A stretch of 64,000 bases of DNA. Origin: Acanthochlamys bracteata. Its lineage: Eukaryota; Streptophyta; Magnoliopsida; Pandanales; Velloziaceae. The position numbers and the translations under genes were made by a program. The stretch covers positions 2,109,489 through 2,173,488 of the forward strand of contig CM034144.1 in NCBI GenBank assembly GCA_019914995.1, written 5' to 3'. This document shows, piece after piece, positions 12,590-25,199 of the stretch (positions are counted from its first letter, which is position 1; the number at the start of each line of letters is the position of its first letter). The notes under the pieces were generated by a model. It was not told the origin of the DNA. It searched no databases and worked only from the letters and a program-made list of their open reading frames with translations.

Positions 12590-12902
12590 TTTGTTATTCC
12601 AACACGGCCCTCAACATCATCAGCACTCTTCGAAGCCATGACTTGGGCAAGTCTAACAGCAGCATGCGCAGCAACGCGCACAAGAAGAAACATGGACGCT
12701 CAAAGGTGTAGCTATAACATTTTATAAATAGCTCATCCTTCGTCACATTCCAGCTCGCGAGTGCTGCCGAGCTAGCAGCTGAATTGGCACCATCACCAGA
12801 AGAAGAAGGCACACCACCAAATCTATCATCATATGCTAAGCTTACAGTAACGTTAGTCGTATTGCTAGTAGTTCTGGTGGTACCCTTATCGTTGATCACA
12901 AA
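12590..12902 (-). pseudogene. Small gene fragment, product unknown
   Basis: The minus frame from 12899 gives about 55 residues of normal-looking, serine/alanine-rich protein (..YDDRFGGVPSSSGDGANSAA..SAALASWNVTKDE). It then becomes implausible in frame, while an adjacent frame reads ..FLLVRVAAHAAVRLAQVMASK. A frameshift or intron boundary near 12715 would explain this. A telo-box lies about 100 bases upstream. I do not recognise the protein. It is probably the first coding part of a truncated or decayed gene, because nothing continues it below 12590. Confidence 0.35.
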
Positions 12903-12997
12903 CGTCTAACGGACTTTTTTAGATCCTTCATTTCCCACAAGTCTAGCGCCCCCAATCTTTCATTGTTGCCATCGATTTCAAATCACCAGAAATCAAA

Positions 12998-13012
12998 CCC
13001 TAACCCTAATAT
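12998..13012. promoter_or_regulatory. Telo-box-like motif
   Basis: AAACCCTAACCCTAA is two telomere-type units. Such telo-boxes are known in promoters of plant housekeeping and ribosomal-protein genes. It lies about 100 bases upstream of the start of the fragment at 12899. Confidence 0.5.
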
Positions 13013-13059
13013 AATTACACTCGATTCTGTTATACTTTTTGCATTTTGGCGAGAGTTCT

Positions 13060-13061
<2 letters not shown>

Positions 13062-13093
<32 letters not shown>
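13062..13093. repeat. Poly-T tract of 32 bases
   Basis: An uninterrupted homopolymer. On the minus strand it is a poly-A tract upstream of the fragment at 12590-12902. Confidence 0.9.
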
Positions 13094-13096
<3 letters not shown>

Positions 13097-13542
13097 TTGA
13101 TTGAATCAAATTGAAGCAGAGAAGAAGATAAGAAAGGAATCGAATCACAGAAGAAAAAACATTAGGTTCGGGAAAAGAAGATGTTTCGGTTCTTATTTTC
13201 TTCAACTTTTTTTATTAAATTAAAACTAAAAATTTTTAAACATAAATAAATAAATAGAAGAGTGGCATTTTTTTATAAAAGCCCAGGTTGATCTGATAAA
13301 TAAAAATCTCAATGTAGCACAATAGTATAGGTGGACACCATGTATATTCAAGTAGGTACCTCCGTACCTAATAGAAACACGCATATAAATATATATTTCA
13401 GTGTCAAATTCATAACTACATGTATATTTCATTCAAAGGTAAATTAATAATTACAATTGCTGGCGAATCTCTACGGTATTTCGATTGGTATATCTCAAAA
13501 TAAATCTAAGTACACATATTTAAATATAAGTAAATATGATAG

Positions 13543-14823
13543 CACTACAACAACAAAGAAAAACCATTACCAACTAAAAAAAGTCAATCGATAAAACTTG
13601 ATTGGTAAATATACGCAGTACTGACAAAAAAAAATAGACAATTTAACTACTGAATATAAATATGTCGATAAATTTCTCGACTGTGAGAAATTAAGTCGGT
13701 AAATTATTTTATATTATTAACTATAATAATACACAGTCGGTAATTTTGTTTAGTTACTCACTAAAAGCAGCTTAGTCATTAAATTTTAGAAGTTACCGAA
13801 TAAAATTAGAACTAATCGTTAAATCTACCGACCGATATGTTTTGTGGTTGGTAAGCTTACCGACTGAAACATAGGGGTGAAAATATATGACCCGATCCAA
13901 AATTGTAATCCGAAAGCGACCCATTTAACTAGGATTAGGGTTAGTAATTTTGACCCATATAAATATATTGATTGGATTACAATTGAACGAATTTAATTCG
14001 GCTATTAAATAGGTCGATCCGGGTTAATCCGAAATTGACTCACCAATTCGAATTGTCATCTCTTAAAAGAACAATATTTGATATTTTCTTTTCCGTATAT
14101 TAAAATATTGATAATAAAAATAATCGATAATACTAATTTATAAAATATTAAATTATATGATATTTATAATTAATCATTAGTTTTATATTTTAGTAAAATA
14201 ATGTAAAATGAGAATTATAATATTATCGAAAATATTACTATGTAGGTGTTTCTGTAATGACGAATTTGAAATTCGTATAAAAATTTTTTTATCAAAATTT
14301 AGCTAGATAACTATATTTATCAAAAATTTTATCGAAATTATTAATATATATTTATAATTATAAAATTTCAGCTGTCACCACATTTTTTCAAAAAATAAAA
14401 TAAAATAAACTTTTTTTGCATATTTTAAAAACCGATAAAGATACTAAATAATACACATTTTGATGAGTATTTACTATATCTCGTTACTAAAAAGATCATG
14501 CAGTTTTATTACAACTGATCTTATAATTTTATTAAAATTTAAAAATATAAAATTAAAAATTTTAATTATTAAATAAATCGATTCAAATTTAATCCAGTTA
14601 TTAATAGATTAAATTAGGGTTGATAATTTGAACCGTATAACTTTATTGATTGAGTTAGAATTAAACAAATTCGATCCGATTATTAAACAAGTCAACCTTA
14701 AACTGATCTACCAATCTAGATTTTCACCCTGCTGAAACGTATTTCAGTCAATAAATTATTTTAAATTGCCAACGAAAGTAAAACTATTCCCTATATTTAC
14801 CGATTAATATGTCTTGTTGTTGG
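13543..14823. mobile_element. CACTA-type non-autonomous relic, split by a nested element
   Basis: The left end is CACTACAACAACAAAG, a typical CACTA-superfamily terminus, preceded by TAG. Inside are the same TACCGACTGAAA / TCAGTCGGTAA subterminal repeats as in the element at 36357-38631. The sequence is interrupted by the hAT-like element at 13872-14731 and resumes with TATTTCAGTCAATAAATT. The right end is degraded: TTGTTGTTGG near 14823 is the best candidate, followed by TAA. No transposase is present. Confidence 0.6.
13872..14731. mobile_element. Nested hAT-like non-autonomous element with 8-bp target duplication
   Basis: The ends are TAGGGGTGAAAAT at left and ATTTTCACCCTG at right, an inverted repeat. 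The flanks are CTGAAACA (13864-13871) and CTGAAACG (14732-14739), an 8-bp target duplication with one change, as expected for hAT transposition. The 860-bp interior is AT-rich with CCGATCC / GGTTAATCCG motifs and has no coding capacity. It sits inside the CACTA relic, so it inserted later. Confidence 0.7.
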
Positions 14824-14829
14824 TAACCT

Positions 14830-16700
14830 AAGAAAAGATATCGATGGAAGAGGCTTGCGGTTGACAATTTCGATTATTTAGATGTAATTAGCGGCTTAGA
14901 ACTGAACTTAGCAGCGTGAATTTGAATTCGTTCTCTCTACACAATCTTTTTGTTCTTTCATCGTCGATCTTCCTCTCCTTTCTCTTCTTCTTGGGTTCGT
15001 CAATTGGTTCCAAAATTGAACAACTTGGCCGAGAAATCAAGATCAGAATCGTAAGTCGTATCCGTCGGGATTAAATCTTGCTTCCGCCGTCATCTCCTCA
15101 CATCAATCCGGCGATGTGGGCCCAATCGACGGTCTTCCTGTCCGTATAGCCTTTCTCTCTCGTTCTAGCCAAGTTTGTCGAACGCTGGCTCCCTTCAATC
15201 AACAAGAACAATCTGTATTCAACTCTTCTAAACTTAACCGAAAAGCGTTCAATCTAGCTTGAATCCGGTTGTGGTCCTTTAGGAATCACTCTATCTATTT
15301 TCGGCCTCGATGTAATCCTCACTGATGTTAGTCATGTTCTCCCGATATAATCCTCACCGATATCCGGTTGTGGTCCTTCAGCTTCTTTCTTCGATGAAGT
15401 CTCATCTTGCTGATGATAGTGTAGTGTTGTTAGTACCAGCTGAGATCCCCACGGGAGGCACACCAGGTGTTCTGGGAACGGTACAGGGAGGTATTTTCGG
15501 TTATTGATAAGGTACCCAATAAGCATCTCCACCGGAGTATGCGTATGAGGAGACCGATGTATAGTTCGGGAAGGGGAAGTTGTAGATTTAGAATGTTGTG
15601 TGATAAGTCCCTACAGTATTTTCATTATTGTCGATTAATTTGCGTATCTGCTAAGCAGGTAAACATTATCAGATGATTTAGCCATACGTCACTCATTACC
15701 TGCTTGATAAGACTTCTCTAAGTTAACGTACTAGGAGATATGTATGAAAATAACTGTGTATTCAATTGAAATGAATTCTTGTAGTCGTTCTTCATCACTT
15801 AAGTTGGTGAAAAGTAGTAGCTCATGATGTTTGTTGATGTAATCTCTAGTTGTTCGAATCCAGATACCTTTGTTAATGCTTCTAATGTTTTCTTCACTAT
15901 CATGAATGATTCATCATGCAAGATTAGCCAATCCAACAAAATTTCATGTTGTATATTATTAAATATGAAGGTTCTTATGATATATAATTCAATGCCATTT
16001 ATCTACACCTTATTTTAGAGAATACATTAAGATGCTGACACATGTGGCATGATTAAATTGATGCAATAAAAGTTTGCAGAGCAGAGCAGTAATGGTATAG
16101 ATAATGTAGGAACTTGTAGTGTTCAAAGCTTGTTGTAAAGAATTGGTATGAACTTTGCTTTTGTGTATAACTATAGGATAAGGAGAAGAAGTTCCTCTCT
16201 ATTAGAGATCGTGCTAAAGGAAGACCTCGTCAAGAAGGTACCACTACGAAGGCATGAACTTCAGATATTATTCCTTACCATTTTTCTTACAGTTGAAACG
16301 ATGATCAATCCATATAAACACGTATTTGTATACCATCTATGTTCAGCTTTTGTGGAGAAGATGTAGCTTAGTGGTGATTTCAACCTTATTTGGCAGTTTG
16401 GTGTCAGTTTCTACTCTGCGTACTTAATTGCTAACTATGTATATATACCAGAGAGCGATAATGCTGTGTGAATTAGTATGTTAGTAAATAGATCATTGCT
16501 AGTGTATGACAATTGGTATAACAACAACTATCTATTCTTTTGATTATTTGCCAAATTGTTTTCAGTGATTTTGATCTTTTAACATCCCAAGATATGATCT
16601 TCACCGACTGAAAGAATCAGTCGACAATTAAACAAAACACTCCGTAAAGCCAATTATCAATAGAATTCGTGTTAGTCAGAATTGTTGTAACTCAGTTCAC
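14830..16700. other. No recognised gene; may include a 5' LTR
   Basis: Short open frames at 15325-15676 and 16148-16366 have no recognisable domain. Because a primer-binding site follows at 16742, part of this stretch should be the upstream LTR of the copia relic. No second LTR copy was found to set its start. Confidence 0.4.
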
Positions 16701-16741
16701 CCTCCCTTTTTAATTGATATTATCTAGATTTCTTTATCAAT

Positions 16742-16753
16742 TGGTATCAGAGC
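16742..16753 (+). promoter_or_regulatory. Retrotransposon primer-binding site (tRNA-Met type)
   Basis: TGGTATCAGAGC is the standard primer-binding site of Ty1/copia elements, complementary to the 3' end of initiator tRNA-Met. A putative LTR would end in CA at 16738-16739, two bases upstream. Confidence 0.85.
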
Positions 16754-19700
16754 AGATTTTTATTAAAAATGAACCAAACGTTTTAAAGAAAAAGATCACT
16801 ACGACAAGTATGAATGTTATTACAATCAAAGGAAAATCATCGAACCGACCACCACTTTTTAATAGTTTCAACTATAGATATTGGAAGATCATGATGACTA
16901 TATTTATTCAAACACAAGATTTCACTTTGTTGATGATCATCAAATATGAACTAATTGTGCCAACCAAGATGGATGCGAATATAATTTTCGTGGCCAAACT
17001 AGTTTTCGAATCTAGAGATGATAATAGGAAGAACATCTCTATAAATGCCTGTGTTACGAACTTGCGTTATTGTGCTTTAAATCGTAAAAAGTATAACCAT
17101 GTTTGTTTATTAGTACAATTAAAGAGATTTGGAACAGGTTGTAGGTTACATACAAAGGAACCACCCCATTAAAGGAGATTCACGTGAATCTTCTCCTTCA
17201 TGACTATTAAAAATTCATACTGAAAAAGAAAGAATCCATTATTCGAATTTACACTCGTTTTACTAATATCATTACTTATTAGAAATTTTTTGGTAAGGAT
17301 TGTATGAACGACATGAAGTGAAATATTATGCATTCTGTACTTTCTACATATAGCTCAACAGTGGATACTATAAAAGAGAACTATGACTTTTCCACTATGT
17401 CATTGGATGAACTCATAGTCAAACTCATGCCGAAGGAGATTTTGAAAAAATCCGAAGAATCACATCTATCCTTAAGCTTGAACACAACATACTAGTAGGT
17501 AAACTCCTCTTCACCTAATAATGATGAAGACGATAATACTATGTTGAATAGAAAATTCAAGAAACTATTTAAAAGAAAACAAGTGAAAAGGCATGCAAAT
17601 TAAAAAAAGTTTACAAAGCCGATGATAATTAAGAGCGTAATTACTATCATTGCATGAAACTGGGCACTACCATAACGAAAGTCCTCTATTAGAAAGAATT
17701 AAAAGAAGGACAACAAAAAGAATAACGTCGTTGCTGCATAGGGTGATGAGAACTCATCTTCATAAAGTGAATTTGAGGATGAAACCAAAACTACAAACAT
17801 ATCTTTTATGACAAATGGTGATTTGGACAATGAGGTTAGTGATTTTAACTATAACTATATGATGAATGCGTGATACTTTATCCAAATTGTATCATAAATT
17901 CATAAGCTTAAAAAAGACGTATAAATCTTTTACAAAATACATGCATGAGAGTGAAAGTATGAATGATCGGTTAACAACATAAATTAACTCATTATTTAAG
18001 AATGCTTCAAAAAACCAAACGAATACATGTGACTATAATGTTATAAAGCCGGAAAACTAAGCTCACTGAATTAAGTGATGATGTTGTTCTTGAAAATAAA
18101 AAACTGATGCTTGAGAATGAGATGTTAAAAATTGAAAAGCTAATAATGACAAATGAGATGGCCAATTTGCAGTTTTCCCTTACCAAATTTATAAAAGATA
18201 AGGAAACACTTGATGTAATATTCATAAAAGCATCTTTAGAAAGGAAGGAATTGGTTTTGACCACAACAACAGAATCTGACACCTTAGAAACGTGCAAACT
18301 GTAAATATCTCCTCTACACTTCTATTACTTGTTTCCATTGTAATAAGAGTCATGTTATAAAATCTTACTAGTATAAGAAAAATAAAAACAAAAGTGAAAC
18401 AAATGGGCCAACCCCTAAGGGAACCATTCGACCAGCAAACACTAAAAGACCCAAAAAATTTGGGTACCTAAGATGATAGCAATATCATTTAGGTATGCTT
18501 GGCAGCTGGAAGAAATAGAAGCACTAAGTAGTAATTTGATGGCAGTTGTTTAAGATATATGATAGAAAACATTACCAATTTTAATCAAATTAAAGCGTGC
18601 GAAGGATGATCAGTTACTACTCTTGAAATGATAGCAAGTGTTTGGTAATGGATATCGGTAATACCGGTAAATGATCTTGTTTGTGTGTTGATAACGTGTT
18701 ATTTGCGCATGCTGTGAAGCATAATCATTTGAGTATAAGTCAACAATGCATTGTTAGTATGCATGAGACTTTCAAAAAAAGTTTTGCTCGGTGATTAACT
18801 CATCTAGAAAGAAAATCATCCAAAATCGAAGTGAAGGTAATGTCTATGTTATTTGTATTGAAGATTTTGATAACAAAAATCTTATCTTGTAGCTAGCCAA
18901 TAAAAAACCAGTCACTTGTCGCATAGAAGACTCAGTTACTGCAACATCAATATAATTATAAAGCTCTCCCACAAGAACCACATCTCGGATCTACCTAACA
19001 TATCATACCGAATATAAGGACTTTGTGATGCATTCAAACCGAAGAAAGATGTAACCCTCAGCAAGCTACTCTAATTGCTTACATGGATTTGTTTAGACCT
19101 ACTCAAACTGCAAGTATAGAGTAAAATATTACTCTCTTGTCATTATTGATGACTTCTTAAAGTGTTGTTTGGTGTTCTTTTTAGCCTTCAAGAATGGAGC
19201 GCATTAAAGGTATTATCTTCTTTCTCAAAGAAAATTCAAAATGAGATTGCATTAAACATTGTTGCAATTAGAAGTGACCACCCTAAAGAGCTTCAAAACC
19301 AAAACTTTAATGAATTTTATGATGCAAATAATTTGAACCATAACTTCTCGGCACCTTAAACTCTTTAACAAAATGATGTTGTTGAAGGAATTATTTCGTG
19401 CTAGCTCATATGGTAAAACCTATATTGTGTGATCAACATTACCAAAGTATTTTTGGGCCGAAGCTGAGTACCGCATGTTAATATATTAATCTTGTTTCTA
19501 TAAAATCTTTTATTCAAAAGACTCCTTATGAGTTGTATAAGAATAAGAAATCTAATACTATCATGGTTGACTGTAGGGAAGATTGTCTTAATGACTTTTC
19601 TCTATACTATATTCCGGTTGATCTAAGCACAAGGCCTTCAACATCTCCTGTGCCTGCCTCATCTTATGTATAGACCATTGCTATGATGCATCATTCTCAA

Positions 19701-20040
19701 AATGCAATACCAATACCTTCAACATACCAAATATGATAGTTGTTGCAGTTCAGACCGGTGGCAACAAATACTATTCCACCGTAAATTGACTTTGGAGTGT
19801 TCCAAACAGCTACAATTGATCGAATAGAATTTTTGAAAGACGTTGATGCATGCATTGATGGCCATAAAATAGTATAAGAAGCAATGACTCGTATCCATCT
19901 CAATGGTTGTCAAAGATCTTGGGTTCTTCACCTGTAGTGCAACATAATATGAATGCAAATAGCTTCTGATGAATCTCAAATAGCTTTGATGGTTAGTTCT
20001 CGTGCTTTCCAAACTTTTCATAATTAGTCTTTAGGCTATA
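16742..20040 (+). mobile_element. Ty1/copia retrotransposon relic (gag, zinc knuckle, integrase)
   Basis: After the primer-binding site a gag frame (about 16760-17170) includes NRPPLFNSFNYRYWKIMMTI, the family's RPPLFNGxNYxxWK signature. Around 17637-17690 a broken zinc knuckle reads YYHCMK..GHYHNESP. At 19180-19356 integrase sequence appears (SFSKKIQNEIAL.., RSDH.KE, HNFSAP), followed after a frameshift by a P.QQNDVVE-like segment and LPKYFWAEA-like residues. Stops and frameshifts interrupt every domain. No reverse transcriptase or downstream LTR was found, so the 3' half is missing or unrecognisable. Confidence 0.8.
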
Positions 20041-20044
20041 ATCC

Positions 20045-21020
20045 TTCCTCCAATCTTGAATGATATCTTTGGGTCTATAAATACCTTTCATATTGCGTGC
20101 AATCATTGTGATCTTATTGTGCGCCACTAATTGTGCGACCATGTGCAACTATGTGTGTGATCGTGTATGATCTTTACAATTTTTGTGCAACCTATGTGTC
20201 CTGATTTGAATCGGGTATTGTTAAAATTTTTTGCTATCTCAAGTGCGGATTATGTTCTTCTTCTTTCTATCTCGAATAAATTTTCATTTCCCACTACCCT
20301 TACTTGTTGGCTCTTAATTCATGAGATACCATAAACAGTAATAACGAGAAGGACACAAAGAAGGAAAATGTTAATGTCTCAATATATATCGTGAAGCAAT
20401 TACTAATGTCAGCTGGAGAGTCGTCGATAAATTCTAAATTCAAGAGTCGACGAGGTCGAGGTCCAAGTGTTGATATTTTAATTGAAAGGTTTTATGAGTG
20501 AGTTTCTAAATAGTTTGAGTAGAGAACACTTGCAATTTTAGAAGATCTGAATTAAGAGTAGTTCAATATTTTGATACAAAAAAATGACTATAAAAAATAT
20601 TTAAAAAAAGTAGTCGAAAATACAACGTGGGAGTGCAAGTGGCCTATTTAAAAGCCTTTCTAGAATGCCAAAAAAGCCGCTTTAAATGGCCAAAAAGAAA
20701 AAAGAGCTGTTGCCAAACGAGCTAATTATTGTTGGGTGCTTTTTTAGCTTTGAAGGTAAAAAAAAAAACACTCCCAAATATGAACATGAATGTTTGGCAG
20801 TAGGCAAAGCATTTTATGCCACGCGTACTTTGATCGGAATCATCTCAACTTCCTAAAACTTGTCGTAAGAAATTATGTTACTCAGCACAAGAAAAATGTT
20901 GAAGTATATCCAAATGTTTAGCTATTTTCAAAAATTAGTTAAAAAATTCATAATTTTTCAAAAGAGTTCCACCTGCAATTATTTAGCAGAATGTTTGTAG
21001 ATTATAATAAATTTTGTATT
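20045..21020. other. No gene recognised
   Basis: 20640-20830 contains several AAAAGCC / AAAAAGCCGC and GGCAAAGCA segments in mixed orientation that could be the end of a decayed DNA transposon. No terminal repeats could be paired. Confidence 0.4.
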
Positions 21021-23964
21021 GCCTATGAGGGCGTTTGGTAGTGCGTTGGGAAAATTTTTCATTCCCCAAATGCACTGCATAGTAGAGAAGGCGTTTGGAT
21101 GGTCTGCATTTCAAACGCAGCATTCACTAAACGCTGCTCGCAGAGAAACGCTACTCTACGAGTAATTATCAATTTTATCTTTAATCAATATTTACAAAAA
21201 TACCATCGTATAAATAGAACCTAAATGAACCCTAACAAACAATTCACAAATTTGTAGCGGCGTGTGTTCTCTCTCAAGATCGAACCTGTTGCGTAGAGCT
21301 CACCCACAGTGGGTAAATCCACTTCTTTTGGATTCCGCGTCGGAGGAGGAGATCTCACCGGAGCTCGAATCCAAAAAGATACGGTGCTTCTTTGGTTGTA
21401 GTCTTTAGTTTATTTTTTGCTTCTTCTTATAGATCTGTATGGATTTGTATGGCTTGGTGGTGGATCTATATAGATTTGAGCATCTAACATACGGCCTTGT
21501 AGATCTGTGTGGATTTAGTAATAACTCTCCAACAGTTGGAGAAGCGACTTCAAAAGCGAAATAAATTAGAATTATTTCTTTTCTTTTGGAACACAAAAAC
21601 ATCCGTTCTTCTTCTCTGTACCATAAGATAGTGTTCATTCTTTTTTTTTTTTTTTGTAATCGAGAGGTTTGTCGAGTTTATTTTCTGTCTCTTTACTTTT
21701 CTTTCTTTTTTTTTTTAACTCGAAGTTAAAAGTTGTGATCTTGTAACTCTAGTTTGTTATACAAGGATTTTAGATTTGATAATCATCAGTAGGTGGATTT
21801 CTTATTTAATGATTTTCTTATTTGATTTGTGCATTTTTTTGGTAATGATCAGTAGTTAGACACTTGATTAAGTGAGAGATGGTTTTTGGGAACAACGAAA
21901 CGATTTTTAGTCATTCACCAGTTTCATTTCTCTCATCCAATTTTGCTGATTATTGGAAAAGAATTTTCCTTCTGCTGAAAATTTTGTCTTCTAACTGTTT
22001 CTGTTTCACTGGTTGAAGAATTCCTTATGCAATCTTAGGAGTTCCTCTTCAACTCAGTTTAGTTACAAAGAAGATGTTTTCCGCTCACCTTATTTCTTAA
22101 AGTAGCGTGTTGTCACGATAGAAAAATTGTTGCTTCTGTTTAAATCTTAGTCATGATTAATGAAATACTTAGGTTAATGAAACTTATTTGAATGATTATT
22201 AATTCGTCAACTACAATTCTAGCTTTCAACTTTTTTGTCAGTTAAAATATCTCTCGTTTCTCCTGTTACGATAAACAAATAAACGACAACATTATATTGA
22301 TATCCGTCTTCTTCTTCTTCTTCTATGAAGTTACATCATTGATTAATCATGAATTTGTTTTGGTTTTGTTTCCTGAAAATTTGTGGATTTCAGAGGTTGG
22401 TCATGAGAAACGTGAACAATTGTGAATCATTTGCTTCACCAACTTTATCTTCTTTATAGATTTCAAATCACATATTACCTTTATTTATCCAAAAACAATA
22501 AACATTATTAAAGGTTTTGTAATAAAAATTTGATAAAGAGTTGCTAATTAAGAAGTTATTTATTTAGCTGCTTTTGAGTATGAAGTAGTTCTTTCATTAT
22601 GAATTTTTAATTTTCCTAAAATAAAATGGTATGATCTTGCAAATTTCTTCAGCTTTGAGTAATGATAATCAACATCAAGATAAGATTTTGACTCAAAAAG
22701 TTATTTGAATTTGCATGGATTTGATCTCTAGAAACTCAAGAAAATTATTGATCAACAAAGAAGCAAAAGAGTTTAACAACTCTAGTTCAGCATTTACTTA
22801 ACAAGTGTTGGTGGTCGATTAGACCATGCAACAATTCAACTTTTTCTTTATAAATTTTCCTTAAATTTTATATCATATATATCCAACTACGGAATATCGT
22901 TTAGAATTATGGAGAGCTTCTAACAAAATATTTATTACATATAATAATTTTATGACATGCAATTTATTTACATTTTTGAAAATTTTAAAAATATTTTGAA
23001 CAAATTTTTATGGAAAATTAAACATTCAAAAATAAAATAGAAAAAGTTAGTAATATCAATGCTAAACATCTTTTAAGATGTGCCCATGTGACAATAATTA
23101 CATAATATTGCATCTATTGAATAAAACTATATGTGTTTGCAATATACTTAGCATATCTATATTGAAAACATACCAAATCCTTGATGAGCGATTGAAGATT
23201 AGTTGAGCTAAGATGAGCAAGAACATGTCAGCTGGTATGAGGTCTAAGAGCTTCAAGGTGAAGGAGTTCTTTCAGGGCCAAAACCAAGCTAGTATCTTCT
23301 TGCTCATCTCCGCATAAGTGCATTATTTTTTGTTTAATGATGTTCTGTAATAGTTCATGTTCAATGATTTAATGACTAGTCAAGTCTAACGAGAATGTAA
23401 CAGTTTGCATGTTTGTGCTTGAAAATTTTCTATTTAATCTTGGGGGTATGTTGTTTTAAAAAATGCAAAAAAGATTCAATTTCTACTTCTGTTTTTAGCA
23501 AAAATTGCTACTTCTATTTTCAGTTGTCAAGATGTTTAGATAAATATTTGATTTTATTGTTTGAAAAATTTTGATGATATTTTTGCAGTTTGATGATTGA
23601 ACGAATTTTTTCTCCAAGCCTGAAATTTATTTTTCTGAAGATTATGAGTTAATAAATCTTGTGTTTAGATGTTATACGTTGATTTTAACACGGTCAGCTG
23701 TCTATACCATATTGATTTTGCTCTTTTTTTGTTTGGTGTTAAGGTGTTTTGTTGCCATGGTAGTAACTTGACTTCCATGTTTGTATTTATACGTAGATAA
23801 GCAACATAACATAACTGTGGTGAAGGAGTTTGCGTGCTTCATTAGTAAATAGTTAAATATAAGTCTATAACTGAGTATTAGAATTGTTGTAACTATTGTC
23901 GTGGTAGCTTAATTACAATATCTGAGACATACGACTTTTAGTTGAATATACATTATAGATGCTT

Positions 23965-24936
23965 ATGCCAAAGAAGAAGCGTTGTAGTGAAGTTACGCAT
24001 TGGTTAAAGAGTTATTGTAAGAAATTTGTTGAACTTTTCGAAAAAGTGATACGGAATGGTAATAAGCCACAACTCATTTCAATACGGAGGGTTGGGGTAA
24101 TATTCGTCATGTATTCAATGAGTACTTTAGGATGACGTATGACAAACAACAATTCAAAAACCATTGGGATAATATGAAGACTGACTAAAAACTATATAAG
24201 AAATTAGTCTTCGGTGAGTAAAGTTTGGGATATAATGCTGCAGACAACACGATCATTGGTGATGATGAGTGGTGGGATGCGAAGATTAAGGTACATCAGC
24301 TATTTGTTACTTATAAACTGTATTTATTATATTTCTAATGTTAGTTCTTTGCTGATATTTTGTTATTCGAATAGGCTGATTACAAGTTGAAAAAATTTAA
24401 GGGTAAGGATTTATTCTTAATTCGTGATCGGTACGATCGTCTATTTGAAGATATTATTGCGTCAGGTCACAGAGCAGATCAGCAGCTTCAGTTGGGAGAG
24501 ATGTCGTAGCTGAAGGCATTATTAACCAAGAACGCAATGATAGTAGTGATGATACTTTGGTGATCAACCGCCACTAGTTGCGGCTACTGAGCAAGATTTG
24601 TTTTCTTCGAACTCGAGGCATATTTCTAACGCAGTAAAGAAAAGACAGTCACTATAGGAAAGTTTGAGTACACTTGTGGATGTTATAAGTTTAACAAATC
24701 GAACAATGTCTATAGGAGCAAAGGGAGAACTTCTAAATAATTATCAGAAATGTATGCGTATACTCAATCAGATGACTGAAAATAGAATCGAACCGGGCAT
24801 AAGATTCTGGAGCTACTCCACAAATCTTCTAACCAAACAAACTAATCATCATGCTTTTTTAGATCAGCCAAATGGTGGAAGTCTTTTGGCATGGTTAGAG
24901 TTTAATTATGAGCAGTATTTGAGAAAAATATCGTGA
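23965..24936 (+). pseudogene. Harbinger Myb/SANT-like protein remnant (copy 1)
   Basis: It begins MPKKKRCSEVTHWLKSYCKK and parallels copy 2 (58643-57657). There is a 1-base loss near 24068 in the conserved NKPTTHFN region. A TAA replaces the tryptophan of the family's DNMK.EWKLYKKL motif, and another stop follows GE in the next segment. After an intron with donor GTACAT, the second exon (about 24376-24936) ends in RFWSYSTNLLTKQTN and LAWLEFNYEQYLRKIS. Such proteins are known to bind terminal repeats and assist the transposase; this one is dead. Confidence 0.8.
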
Positions 24937-25199
24937 TCTTGTGTTACTTGAATTGCCATAAGTTGAGGAATTTAATTTATTTGTATCCTTATGTTTGTTT
25001 AACTGACATTGTACTAATTGTTTCTTTTCTCGCCTTAATGAACCGATGTTTTATGTTTATGTTGTTTAATTAGAAGTTGTGCTTTTAATAATATTATTTA
25101 AAACAAATGTTTGTTTTAAAAGAGTTTTCGTGGCAATGCATATGTTTGTTTTGTGATTGTTTCTCCATAAGCATTGCTGCATTTGTATTGTGTAGTTAA

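Noticed and set aside
12998-13012. Interstitial telomere remnant
   Set aside because: Only two units; better explained as a promoter telo-box.
12993-13205. 70-codon minus frame with a run of lysines
   Set aside because: The lysine run is the poly-A strand of a 32-base T tract.
15325-15676. Overlapping short frames (60-69 codons) on both strands
   Set aside because: No recognisable domain and no gene structure; they fall in the presumed LTR / unassigned region upstream of the copia primer-binding site.
18007-18304. Open frames on both strands at the centre of the 16.7-20 kb copia relic
   Set aside because: The plus-strand one is a coiled-coil-like piece of the decayed gag-pol; the minus-strand one is its shadow. 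Neither is a separate gene.
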